This document shows, piece after piece, positions 11,801 to 22,770 of a stretch of DNA of 64,000 nucleotides. How positions within the stretch are numbered: position 1 is the first letter of the stretch; each line of letters begins with the position of its first letter. The DNA comes from Edaphochlamys debaryana. Its lineage: Eukaryota > Chlorophyta > Chlorophyceae > Chlamydomonadales. Location of the stretch: contig JAEHOE010000003.1 of NCBI GenBank assembly GCA_016858145.1, forward strand, positions 1,116,001 through 1,180,000, in the 5' to 3' direction. The translations under genes and the position numbers were made by a program. Below the pieces are notes generated by a model, which was given only the letters and a program-made list of their open reading frames with translations, had not been told where the DNA came from and ran no database searches.

Positions 11801-14800
11801 CTCGCCCCGTGCATGCCCCGCAGCGCAGGACACAGCCCAGGCCACCCACCTCGCCCCGTGCCACGCAGTCCAGGATCTCGTCCAGCGCCTCGGGGGCGTA
11901 CCGGAACAACATCTTGAGCTGGCTCTGCTCCAGCCGCCGGAGCCAGGCGGGGCTGGCGTTGCGTGCCACGCGGGATCGGCCCCGCAGCCGCTGCGACGCA
12001 CCGCTCCGCAACGCTGCGGATACACGGCTGCTGCCGCCGCCACCCCCGCGGGCGCCGCCTCCGCCTCCGCCTCCGACGCCCCGGCCGCTGGTGCCGCCAG
12101 CCTCCCCGTCCGTGCCCGTGTCCGTGCCGTCCGTGCGGTTGCCCCCGACCCCGGCCTCGTCCTCGTCTCCCGTTTGCGGCTGCCAGCCGGGGCCAAGGAC
12201 CTCGTCCTCGTCCTCATCCTCGTCATCCACACGCAGCTGGGGTGGGAGCATTATGGGAGGTGATGGGTGGCACGGGAGGTGGCCGCGGAGAGGGAGTTCC
12301 GCGCCTCGCGTCGCATGGCGCCGAACAATATGGTATGATAGCGCACCCACTCATTCCCACCCACCTGCTTGGTGGCTGCGCCCATGTACGCGATGGACGC
12401 GCGGTTCTGATGGAGCACGTGCCTGCGAGCGGTTGGTGGCGTTCGGGGTGGTTAGCGGTTGGCGGGTGGTGGCAGGCCGCTGCGGGTTTGCGACTAGCAA
12501 GTGGCACAGGTTCAGCACAGGCGGGAGGGCCTGGCCCGGGCCAGGCGAGCGGTCTCACCCCGACAGGTCGAAGACGGTGCAGCAGGAGGGGATGTGGGAG
12601 AGCAGAATGTAGTCCTGGTGAAGTGGGGAGCGGGGGGGCGGCAGCGTAAGGCAGGCATCTTAAGAGTTGGCCGAACCCTGCCCTTGATGAGAGCAACATT
12701 GCCGGCCGCCCTTCCAGCCCCTGCCGCCCCGCCATGCCCCACCGGACGCGGCCCTCACCGTCCTTCGCGCCCTCAGTCCCGCCCCCCGCCCCGCCTCCCA
12801 CACACACCCTCTGCAGCCGCTGGCTGAGCTCCAGGCGGCTGAATTCGAGCACGTAGCACACCACCAGCCCCGGCACCGCGGGCGAGGTGGGCAGCTCGCG
12901 CAGGGCCACGGGCGTCAGCTGGGTAAGGGAAGGAATTCGTGGGGCAGGTCGCGATGCTTCATTGCAGCGTCTTCAAGGTACCGGGCACGGATGGCTGAGG
13001 CAGACCAGTGGCCACGAACCCTCACACAGCCCTCAGAGGCGCACCCTTCATGCAAGCCCCTGCCCTTCCCCCTGCCCCTGCTCGTGCCCCGGCCCACCTC
13101 CATGCTGCCGCAGCCCTGCACCTGCTCCAGCAGCGAGTCAGCCAGCGTGTACCGCAGCACGCCCGACTCGGCACGCAGCAGCCGCCTGCCAGTGGGGCGC
13201 CGGGGGCGGGGGGCGGGGGCACCGGTGGGCGGGGCGGGGACGAAGGCGGGATTGGATGCGGTAAAGTGCTCGGCAAGGAAGTGGCAAGGCCCCCTGGGGC
13301 CTACCAGCAGCCCCACCTCCTGCAGCCCGTCATCCTCGGACTGCGTACCCACCCTTCAGCCCCTGCCCCCTCCCGCTCACACCGGCCCGCCCCTACTCCA
13401 CCATGCCTCCTCCACACCCAACCCCCACAGCCCCCCCAACCTCAGGGCGTCCTCCATCACCGTCGCCAGCGTGGGGTCCCGCCTCACGTGCGCCGCCAGC
13501 AGCCCCCGGTACTCCCCCACCTCGTGCAGCCGCAGGAAGGCGCGCGCCGCGTGGTTCAGGAACACGGGCTCCAGGGACTGCCGCGGGCCCTCATTGGCCA
13601 GGGCCGAGGCTGAGATGCGGCGACCCGTGAAGGAGCTGCGGGAGGCTTGCACGGAGAAGGTCCCCGAGACAGCACCGGCAGCGGTGCCGGAGGCGGGCGG
13701 CGGCACGACGGGGGCGGGGGCGGAGCCGGGGGCCGGCGGGTTGAGGTCGGGCAGGCCGCACTCGGCGGCGGCGGTGGCGGCAGCGGTGCCGTTCATTGCG
13801 TCGGCGGCGATGCCGCCGACGGAGCTGCTGACGACGGGCGAGGACATCGTCCCGACGGGGCCGACGCCAGCGCTTGCGCAGCCTCCGGCGCCGCCGCCGC
13901 CTCCGCCGCCGCCCGCTGCTGGCGGCGCCGCTACCAGCTTGAGGACCACCATGGGGGCGCCGGCGGACTGGAGCTTGTCCATCTCCGCCCACAGCCGCAA
14001 CACCGGGATGCCCGCTGCGCGCACGCGGGGGAGGAGGCACGGATGTTTTACACACGTTACGGGTCTCCGCACAGTTAGGGCGTCCTGGCCAAGGCCCAGC
14101 AAAGTGCATCCGCCTCTCCGCCCCTTGCAGCCCCACCTGTGTCGTCAATTTCCAGTCCGGCTGCCTGCAGAGAGGTCTTGGATCGCTTCAGCTTGGCCGG
14201 GCGCCCGCCGGCCGCGCGGGAGGCGCAGCTCGCGATGGAGGGCCCCGAGGCCTCGGGGTCGAGCAGGGAAGCGCGCAGGGCCCCGCCACCCTTAACCGAG
14301 CGGCTGCCAACGCGATAGCCCAGGGATGCGGACCGGCCCCCAAAGGGATCCGACGTGGCCACTAGAGCGCTGCCTCGCGCTGAGGCCTGGCTCTTGAGAT
14401 AGGAGGGCTGGCGGGGGACGAAGCCTGCCGGACGGGGAGGGGGGGACGGGGGATGGGAGGGGTTGGGTCTCCTTCTCCCCTAGCTCAAACTTGGCCGGCA
14501 GCCTCGGCAGCCTACACACCATAGGGATAAGGAAGCTAAAGCTTGTGGCATTGCGGGCTAGGCGTGAATCGCAAGTGACAAAAACGGTGCGGTGACCAAC
14601 GCAAGGGGCGCCGGGGCGGTGGGCGGTCGGGGATGCGCGCTGCCACGCGTGCCATAATAAGCGCTGTCACCAAGCTCTATAGTGGCTACCTGTGCTCCGC
14701 ACTGAAGCCGACGGCTGGCGCATAGCCCGCAGTGATGGCATGCGCTGCTGCGTTTTTGTCGCAGGTCCATCATCCTCGGCCTCCTCTGGCTCCTCCGAGC

Positions 14801-14825
14801 GGAAGCAGCAAGTCAGCCAAGCCAT
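5806..14825 (-). CDS. PAS-linked soluble guanylyl cyclase (class III)
   Basis: Converts GTP to cGMP. Exons, 5' to 3' on the minus strand: 14825-14690, 14424-14137, 14014-13441, 13185-13098, 12918-12808, 12614-12559, 12422-12365, 12236-11850, 11467-11405, 11267-10845, 10608-9277, 9001-8830, 8653-7866, 7634-7206, 7116-7048, 6777-6634, 6480-6389, 6194-6031, 5843-5806; 1803 aa. The catalytic domain is about 1600-1803: LFCDIVSF (metal Asp ~1620), VETIGDCY (second metal Asp ~1663, guanine-selecting Glu ~1660), [17 protein letters not shown] (guanine-selecting Cys ~1743, transition-state Asn ~1750 and Arg ~1754), ending [12 protein letters not shown]. Glu plus Cys marks a guanylyl rather than adenylyl cyclase. 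PAS-like segments lie at ~290-440, and a PAS end (QTDVTDK) precedes the catalytic linker at ~1492; between them is an ~800-residue low-complexity insert. The N terminus MAWLTCCF lacks a signal peptide; no membrane span was seen. The 5' exon is assigned from phase fit and a good ATG. Confidence 0.88.
14521..14551 (+). repeat. Short dispersed repeat, copy B (cyclase intron 1)
   Basis: Second copy of the 31-bp element at 4811-4841 (27/31 identical). It lies inside the first intron of the cyclase gene. Confidence 0.5.
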
Positions 14826-14922
14826 TACGGCCTGCTGTCGGTTCTCGGTGAGCCAGAGTCGGCTCAGCGCCGTGCGTCTGGCCCTGGCGTCACAGCCCGG
14901 CTCTGAGAAGACCCCGACATAG

Positions 14923-14929
14923 CTATATA
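14923..14929 (-). promoter_or_regulatory. TATA-like box of the cyclase gene
   Basis: Read on the minus strand this is TATATAG, about 98 bases upstream of the cyclase ATG at 14825. Spacing and sequence suit a core promoter with a UTR of roughly 60-70 bases. Inferred from position only. Confidence 0.4.
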
Positions 14930-15629
14930 CTAGGGAGTCGAGCTCTATACAACTGGTTCACAGGTTACTTCGTGATAGAAGCCATCGGCTGGAGACTTTG
15001 GCTTAGCGGTATGACCCTGCAGTGTGCTGCTGTGGATGAGATGCGCTTCAACTCAAATGGCTCGCGACAACCAGCATGGCACATGTCCATGTCAGGCTGA
15101 AACCCTCGATCATGCCGTGACATGCCTCGCCCCCACGCCCCCCATGTCCATCCTCAGGGGACTCCACATCCTCGGAAGGCATACGCCACCTGCGTAATAC
15201 GGGCGCCCTATCGACCGCGCTCAAGCGCAATAGGAGACATGTTGCAACTGTCAATAGCTCAGCCGACCGTGCCCTCAGTCGACCCGCGACTGCGCCCCTG
15301 CCCTCAGCCCCGTGACTCGAGCTCCCGACGTCCCGAGCATGATAAGGCCCCACCCCCTGTCACCCATGAACTTCCCTAGGTTGACCCATGAGGCCATGAG
15401 CCAGACCTGCAACGGTCAGGTGGGTTCCGCCCTTCGAGGGGAGTGATGGTACCGGCTCGTGACGCATGCCGGGATGCAAGTGCGGCCCTCGGCACCCGTG
15501 GTCTGGTGCGGTCTGGTGCAGTCCGTGCAGACGCGCAGTTCGGAGCCGCGGCCAGTGCTGCTATCTTCCTGGGGCTTGGCTCTTGGCTGTGACTTGAAGT
15601 GCCCCCTCCAGGGATCGTGACTTTCGGTA

Positions 15630-16120
15630 CATGTGCACGAAAGTTCGCTTTCGATGGCTTTCGGTTTCGGTACAAGGGGTTGGGAGGCCGTCTTGCAGCT
15701 GCCACAGTCGTGCCCTGCGCTAGGGCCCCTCGTCAGAAAGTGTTCCCCGCTTCAGGAACCTTGACCTGTCCGTGCAGAGCTCGGGGGGCTCACAGGAGGC
15801 ACCGTTTGGTGCGGCGTCAGCATGATAGCCTTGTCGGAAAGTGTTCCGTCAAGCAAACCCCCTGCAAATCCTGTCTCCTTGGCGTTTCAGCGCTCCGGGA
15901 GTGTGCAACTGACCGTGAATCCTTGTGTCAGGTAAACCTTATCAGAAAGTGTTCCCCAGCTTGGCCCACATGCCCGAAAGGGGGCCAGGCGGGGCCAAAA
16001 CCTTCTGTACATGGGCACGAAACATGGGTCTCCAGGAGAGAATCCTTCGTGACCCCTGCACGAAAGTTGCCAAAACGCTTTCGTGCAGAGCCCTCAGCAT
16101 CGAAACTTGCACGAGAACGA
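15630..16120. repeat. Degenerate repeat island with inverted repeat
   Basis: A motif close to CAGAAAGTGTTCCCC occurs at 15734, 15835 and 15943, a period of 101-108 bases, and flanking bases before copies 2 and 3 also match partly. A second motif, TGCACGAAAG or close variants, occurs near 15634, 16012, 16057 and 16109. At 16057-16066 and 16078-16087 it forms a perfect 10-bp inverted repeat with an 11-base loop. This looks like decayed tandem or transposon DNA. Confidence 0.5.
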
Positions 16121-16554
16121 AAGGAAGATAGCGGCCCGCGGCAGTTGCCGGTCTGGCAGGCCAGGCAGGGTGATGGTCTGTTACGCTGGGCCCAGCTGGG
16201 CGCGGAGCTCGGGTGCAGGATACGGGGAGGCCTGGGTCCAGGGAAACTGCGGACATGGACACCCAAGCAAGGTGGAACCTGGTGGAACAGGGAACTTGCT
16301 TGTCGGCTCATGCCGTCGTGCGCGCTTCACGGGAGCACGCACGTGACTCCACATGGCAGGCGCGTGGCAGGGTGTAGTCAGCGCCTCGCTTGCTGCAGCG
16401 CAGGCACCCGTGTGGACTGCGGAGCAGCGACCGCTGATCCCATTTTGACAGGGTGCTGGTCTTAAGCCCTGCTGCCCTGGAACGGAGCTCGCATGCAGGG
16501 TCCTGGGACACCTGGGGATGATTGGGAGGTCGCATCGTCAAGTAAGGACCTTGC

Positions 16555-16559
16555 TTACA
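16555..16559 (-). terminator. Candidate TGTAA poly(A) signal of the MED15-like gene
   Basis: TTACA on the plus strand, i.e. TGTAA on the minus strand, about 590 bases past the stop at 17145. It lies before the cyclase promoter region, as expected for tandem minus-strand genes. Confidence 0.4.
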
Positions 16560-17144
16560 GCATGGTCGCGCCGTGCCCCTCGAGCCCGATCGTCCAGTTC
16601 AGCTCAGCCCCACGCAATGGGGTCCCATCCGTGACGCTGCCCGCATGCGCTTGTCCCCCCGACAACGCCAGAGCACTGCCCCCGACACACGTGCATAGTA
16701 CGTAATGCAGTACGAAGGCCCACGGCCGCGTGATGCAGCCGCTAGCGGTGGCGGTTAGCAGTGACTAAGCCCGTCCCGCCCCCGCCCGTCCCTGCCCGAT
16801 AATCGTCCAGCCCTTGCCCACTCGAGCTCCCGCTGAACACTCTCTTCCCCCTGAAGACTATCATTTAGCGCAAAACCCTCCTGCTGCGAAAGCACCTTGA
16901 CCTCGACGGTGGGCTGCGTGCTCAAGGATGAAGCCTCGCCCACAACACTCGGCAATCACACAACCACGAAGGCCACGCTCCACTCCCACGACCTACACAA
17001 ACTGGCCATCGTTCCCTTCCACCTCGCGCCACGCTGGCTCCCTGCGCTGCCGCTGCCCGCCTTCAGCCCTGCAGTAGCACAGCGCAGGAGCGTCCGGCCT
17101 GCGCCCGTTCCGCTGCCTCGCACCGCCGCCTTGCGGCCGCCGCC

Positions 17145-20100
17145 TTAAGCCGCCGCCCCCGCGGTAGGCGCCGCTGCCGCCGCCGCTGTGCCCGCACCCG
17201 TGGTTGCTCCTGATGCGGAGCGCACGGCTGTGCACACACGAGCCACTGCGTCCCGCCAGGTTGCCGCCAGGTAGCGGAGGGAGGGCTGCGGCGCGGGCGT
17301 GTGGCCCGATTGCAGCGCGGTCTGCGGGGTCAAAGGGGAGCGGCTCGCGGTTGCATGCAGCCAGTCAAGAGCTCGAATGGTGCCCCAACCGGTCTTGGCT
17401 GATCAACCCCCCGGCGACCCTCCAGCCGGCCCTCGCCACACCCACGACCCCACCGCGAGCGCCTCCCCCTCCGTCCCTATCCCCGCCCCGCCCGCCCTAG
17501 TCCACCCCACCTGGAAGTGCAGACGTGCCGCCCGGCCGTAGGGGTGGCTGTAGGCGGGGTCGGTGGAGGCGAAGGCGGGCATGGGCGGGCTGCCGGGGTA
17601 GTCCCACGGCACCCACATGCGCAGCCGCCGCCAGGAAGGCCCCGCACCGCCGCCCGCGCTGGACCCAGCGGGGCCGTCCTCTGCGGCCAAGGCGGGGTGG
17701 GCAGGTTCACGGGTCAGGCCGCCGGCCGCCGGACAAGGGCCAGCGCTTAGGACCCCAGCCCTCAGGGCCCCCGGACTGTCCCGTGCCGTGTGCTGCGCCC
17801 CAAACCCTAAACCTGACCTCCACGTCCGCCCTCGCAACGCAACCACCGCCCCCGCGCTAGCGCCGCATCGCGCATTGCGCCCAGGGGCGCCCGTCTCACC
17901 GTCCCCCTCCCCGGGCAGGGTGACGGTTGCAGCCACCTCCACCAGCCAGGCATCGGCCTCCAGGCCGCCCCCGAACGGCAGCCCAGCGGCGGCGCCCCCC
18001 TCGCCGCCGTCGGCCCCCTCCACCAGGCGGAGGCTCACGCTGCCGCCCAGCTCCTCCTGCGCCTCCGCCACGGCCTCCGCCACCGCGCGCCGCCGCCGCT
18101 TGAGCTCCGGCGAGTGCGCCTCGGCCTCCTCCGGGGCCTGCGAAGACGGGTACACACAACCAAGTAAGCGGGGAACTCCTCAAACCCAAGACTGGCTTTT
18201 TTAGCATCAATGCCCTAACCCCCTGCCCATCATGCCCCGGTACACCCGGCCTCGTGCCCTTGCTATACGCTTCTGCACGCAAAACTAGCGCACCGCACCA
18301 GCTGCCACTGGACCGGAGCCCTGCGCCCAGGCCGCACCTCTCGCTTGCCCCCAGACAGCTGCGGCCGCGACCCGCTGGTGACGCCGCCCCCGCCCGCGGG
18401 CGATGCCATGCCCAGGCCCTGCAGGCTGCCGGCGCTGCCCGCGGAGTACATCCGCCCCCCCGCCACCAGCGCCGCCGCCTCGGCCGCCGCGTTGGACACC
18501 GTCCCCGCCAGCTTCTCCGCAGCTCCGCCTCCCACGCCCACACCCGCGCCATCGCCGCCTTCTGCCCCGTACGACATGCCCGCGACGCGGCACACCGAGA
18601 CGACGCGGCCGCGGCGCGGCGGCCGGCGTGCACCGCCGGGGCCAGAGTCCACGGCGGCGGCCGCCTCGATGAGCTGTGTGCAGGCTGGGGGCGGCAGCGA
18701 GGGCAGCAGCGAGTCCGTGTCGAAGTTGAGGGCGTCGGCGGCGCCCCGGGCGCTGAAGGTCTTGAGCGTGGCTGCCGGCAGGGGCTGCGCGAGGAGGCCC
18801 AGCAGCCTTGTCACTGCGTCCACGGCCGGGGAGCCCGACTGCGGGGGTGGGGCGGGGACGGAGGCGGGGACGGGGGAAGGGTTAGCAGAGGTACATCGGG
18901 CAGTGCTGCTTGCGAGCTTGCGGATAACGGGCGTGCAGTGCAGTACCAGTCTATAATCAAGCCGTGGAGAGCTGACGCCCCCACCGCTGCTTCCCTGCAA
19001 TCAGCAACGGCAACCCACCTCGCCCGCCCGCTCAGCCTTGACCGCCGGCGCCGGCGGCCGGCTGCCCCCCGTCAGGTCGATGGTCTCCGGCACCGCGGGC
19101 CGCACACCCGCCGCCCCGGGCCCCCCAGCAGCGGCAGGAGCCCCCGCCCCCGCCGCTGCGGCGCCCGTCGCATCCATCTTATTGGGCTGGCTGGCGGGCC
19201 GAGCGAGCTTGATCTGCCCGGCACGGAACTTGTTCTGAGCGGCCGCGGCCGCGGCCGCGGCAGCGGCGGCGTTGGCCGGGGCGGCGGGGTTGGAGGGCCC
19301 GGGCGGCGGCCGGGCGGCGCTGGCGGCGGCGGCCGGGCCTGTCGGCGCTGGTGCCGCTACGCCCCCGGCCACTGCGCCGTTGAGCATTGGCTCCTGCTTG
19401 AGCGGTAACCCCGGGTGTGGCTGCTGTTGCCCCGGCTGGACCGGAGGTGAGATGGGCTGTGCCGAGGCCTGCACGGACATCCCGGGCGCGTGCTGGTGCG
19501 GCTGGGGCATGCCTGGCGGCGGGCGCTGCTGCGGCATGGACTCAGCGCCCATGGCCTGAGGCAGCTGCGGCTGCGGAGACACCGCCTGCGGCGCCTGCGC
19601 CGCTGGCGGCGCGGGCACCGGCGTGCTCCCCGCCGCCGGCTGCGCCCCTGCCGACGCGGCGGACGTGCGCCGCTGCTGCTGCGCCTGCTCGCCGTTCGTT
19701 AGGGACTGCAGAACCACGGTGAGGTACTTTATGGTGGCGGGCGTGACGGGCATGTCGCGCAGGTCGGCGCCGCGGTCGAGAGCGCAGCGCTTCATGGCAT
19801 CCATGAGGATGCGCTTGCTGCGGTGCGCCTTGGACTCGGGTCCCTCGCGGTCCGCCATCTTGGCATAGCGCTCCAGGTTCTGCCTGAGCACGGGCATGCG
19901 GCGCTTGATGTTGTCGATCAGCTTCCAGTACTCGTCCATCTGGTGGGCGGTGGGCTCGGCGCCGCCGGGCGGGGACGCGCCGGGCGCGGGCGAGACGGCG
20001 GCGAGTGCGGCAGCGGGCTGGGGCACGGGCTGCGGCGCGCCGGGCTGGGGCTGCTGGGCTGCGGCCCCCGGGTGGCCCGGGGCGCCGTAGGGCGCACCCA

Positions 20101-22383
20101 GCATCCCCGGGGCGACCGCCTGCGGCGGCTGTTGGGGCGCCTGTCCGGGCATGCTCACCTGCCGGCCCATCTGGGCGGCGGCGGCGGGGTTGACGCCCTG
20201 GGCCATGCCCATGCCGCTCTTGCGTGCCGCCGCCGCGGCCGCAGCTGCTGCCGCCTGTTGCTGCTGCTGCTGCTGCGCCACCGCCGCGGCCGCCTGTTGC
20301 TGCTGCTGCTGTGCTGCGACCGCCGCGGGCGCGACGGCAGAGTTGCCGCCCATGCCTGCCATACGCGCCTGCGCCTGCTGCTGCGCAGCAGCGGCTGCCG
20401 CCACGGCTGCGGCCTGGTGGTGAGCCTGCATGTGGGCGGCAGCCTGCTGCTGCTGCTGTTGCTGCTGCATAGCAGCCACGTAGTGCGCGTGCTGGTTGAC
20501 GTCTTGGGGTTGGTTGGGCTGCGGCGGTTGGGCCATGCCATACGGCCCGATCCCGGGTTGCACGGGGCCCGACTGTACGGCGCCCGGCATGCCCGGCACG
20601 CCGTGCTGCTGTACGCCGTGCTGCGGCTGCTGCGCGGCCATGCCGGGCATACCCATGGGCACGCCGCCGGCAGCCCCCATGGCCCCCGTTGCAACGCCGG
20701 GGTGACCCGGGTGCCCCACCATGCCTTGACCCGGCATGCCCTGCGCCACCCCCGGCTGTCCGCCCATGCCCATCATCCCGCCGCCGGCCTGAACGGCGCC
20801 CGGTACGGCAGCATTTTGTTGTACGGCCATAGATGCGCCATACATGCCGCCCATGCTCCCGTCCATGGGGCCCGCTCCACCCGCCACGCCGGCGCCCGGG
20901 CCCGCCATGCCCGCTGCCCCTGGTTGCTGGCCGAAGCCCTGTGGTCCCGGGCCGCCGCGGCCCTGCACGCCCATGCCTCCCTGGCCTGGGTACGCCTGCA
21001 GGGGAGGAAGCCGGAAGCAAGGGGTTAGCGCAGACAGTCCGGTTGCGGGCCACGGCCTACTGCAAAGGCTCCAACGTGGGGGCGCAGGATCGGCGACCCA
21101 GCAGTAGGGCATTGCACGGGCGGCCGCCAGACGTAGAGGCTGTGACCCCAAGCCCAGAGAGTACGAACCCAGGCCCAGAGAGTACGATCCTAGGCCCAGA
21201 AGGCGTAATCCCAGGCCCAGCACAGCCCCAGGCCACGAAGTGCCGCTGCCCCGCCTCACCCCCGGCATTCCGCCCATCTGCTGCGCGTGGGAGCCCGGCG
21301 GCATGCCCGGCACCTTCGCGGCCACGTGCATGGGCGCGGCTCCCGCGGCCTGGCCGGGCTGCGATGGGCCCCGCTGAGCCGCCTGGCCGTAGGGCCCTGG
21401 CTGCGGCTGTTGGCCGTAGCCCATTGCCTGCTGCTGGGCCGCCTGCGCCTGTTGCTGCTGCTGCTGCTGCCCGGAGGCATTCACAAACACCCCCAGGAAG
21501 TCGGTAAAGCCGTCACCCTCGGCCACGTCCGGTACGGCTGGCTCCTGCTCGTAGCCCTGCGGTACCGCCTGTGGCGTGGTAATGTCAGGTCAAGGCAGGC
21601 CCAACGTGTGCGCAAGCCACAAGCGCAAGGGATCGACGTACCTGAGCATGTGGCTGCTGGGGCATGACATGGCTTTGCTGCTGCTGTTGAGTCTGCATCA
21701 TCGCCCCTTGCGGGTAGCCCTGCGCCTGCGGCATCTGTTGGGCCTGTTGGTGGTACATTTGGGGCATTTGCTGCTGCTGCTGTTGCTGTTGCTGCTGCTG
21801 CGCCTGTTGTCGCTGTTGCTGTTGGGCTTGCTGCTGCTGTTGAGCCTGTTGGCCCGTCAGGACGTTCAGGATGCCCTCCCGGCTCTGCTCCAGCTTCTTA
21901 TGGAGGACCGCTGTATAGTGGTTCTGGGCCGCAGGGGAGGAGGGGTAGATGAGTCGCTTGTTGAGGAACTAGCTTAATGCTCAGCACTCCTGATCAAACC
22001 AGGGTGCGGAACAGGCAGGGGGCCAGACAGGCAAGACAGTGCGGGGGGCGTTGGGCCGCTTCGGGCCTTCGCCACGTGCTGAGGGGGTGTTCGTGGCAGT
22101 CCCCAGCGCACCATGTCCGTGCTCCTCCTGAACGCGTCTTCCTCTGCCCTGTCCGCCACAGTTTGCAACTTTGGAGCAAACTTAGTGTTGCCGAAGTGCT
22201 GCATCAACATTTGCAGCCTGCACACGCGGGTTCCGGTCAGTTTGGATGAGGAGCATTGGGACTGGGGGTCACGCCCGCGCGCAAGCCCCGCGCTCACCCA
22301 TACTTCCGCCAGTACTCCCGTGTGGGAATGTCCACGTGCGGCCCAGCCTGGAGGGGCTGGGCGACGGGCTGCTGGGCATACAT
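17145..22383 (-). CDS. MED15: MED15-like Mediator tail subunit (KIX-like, Gln-rich)
   Basis: Probable Mediator tail subunit bridging transcription activators to RNA polymerase II. Exons, 5' to 3' on the minus strand: 22383-22298, 22217-22112, 21923-21642, 21568-21260, 20995-19019, 18838-18338, 18137-17900, 17680-17511, 17321-17145; 1281 aa. Residues ~20-80 (EYWRKYG, then TKFAPKLQTVADRAEEDAF and NHYTAVLHKKLEQSREGIL) look like a three-helix KIX domain. Gln-, Gly-, Pro- and Met-rich tracts follow. A charged helical block near residues 610-690 (EYWKLIDNIKRRMPVLRQNL; KRILMDAMKRCALDR) resembles the MED15 core, and the C-terminal part has LRMWVPWDYPGSPP, like the C-terminal domain of plant MED15. 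The start is the first ATG giving this helix, with phases consistent throughout. The end is less certain, because a GGTGCGG donor-like site lies in the last exon. Another Q-rich KIX coactivator is possible. A 387-bp divergent promoter is shared with the b5 gene. Confidence 0.7.
21147..21220. repeat. 21-bp tandem repeat, 3.5 copies, inside a MED15 intron
   Basis: Units at 21147-21167, 21168-21188 and 21189-21209, then a partial unit to 21220; the first two differ at two positions. The array lies in intron 20996-21259, which is 264 bases (3n) and has no stop in the MED15 frame. If retained, the array would encode a repeated Leu-Gly-Leu-Gly-Ser-Tyr-Ser segment. Confidence 0.75.
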
Positions 22384-22770
22384 TTTCCCTCTGTCTCGGC
22401 TCCGGCCTGAAGTGCCGAGGCCGTTAGCCCCGCGGTGTCATGCTAAGCAGATGCTCTTCCTCAAGGACTGCAACGTTGGATCGCAGGAGCCTCGGTCTCA
22501 GTGCGACAGACTGTATGCACGCGTGCAGTTGTTTCCAGCTTGGAACGATGTGTTAAGAGAGGGGCGTGCAGTATGGGAAGGGGTATACGAGAATGCGCAC
22601 TGCAAGCGGGCCCTGTGATGCGCCAAACGCGCCATTCCACCCAGCCCCAGTCGCCCCAGACCAGTCTCCAGACCAACCAGATAGCCGTCTATACCCTTAC
22701 ACACAAGGCTCGCGTATAATGGGCAATTGAATTCACAAACTCACAGCGACGTCCGGCGGGCTTCTCGGCG
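22384..22770. promoter_or_regulatory. Divergent promoter between MED15-like and b5 genes
   Basis: 387 bases separate the two ATGs, which face away from each other. On the plus strand CGCGTATAATG at 22711-22721 lies about 55 bases before the b5 ATG and is the best TATA candidate. No clear box was found for the MED15 side. Confidence 0.5.

Larger units (their letters stand above)
14930..17144. other. Gene-poor spacer between MED15-like and cyclase genes
   Basis: Upstream region of the cyclase and downstream region of the MED15-like gene. No convincing coding exons. It contains the repeat island at 15630-16120 and a probable poly(A) signal for the MED15-like gene at 16555-16559. The long plus-strand frame 15599-16465 has no start ATG, no known motif and runs through the repeats. 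Confidence 0.55.

Noticed and set aside
14471..14530. Alternative cyclase start at a minus-strand ATG near 14522
   Set aside because: Its frame does not join exon 14424-14137 by any good donor; the ATG at 14825 joins in phase and has a TATA-like box upstream.
15599..16465. 289-codon plus-strand open frame
   Set aside because: It starts at a GTG, shows no domain or coherent composition, runs through degenerate repeats, and has no splice support.
19823..21028. 401-codon plus-strand frame over the MED15 Gln-rich region
   Set aside because: Antisense shadow of CAG/GGC-rich coding DNA; the minus strand has the helical blocks and consistent splice phases.
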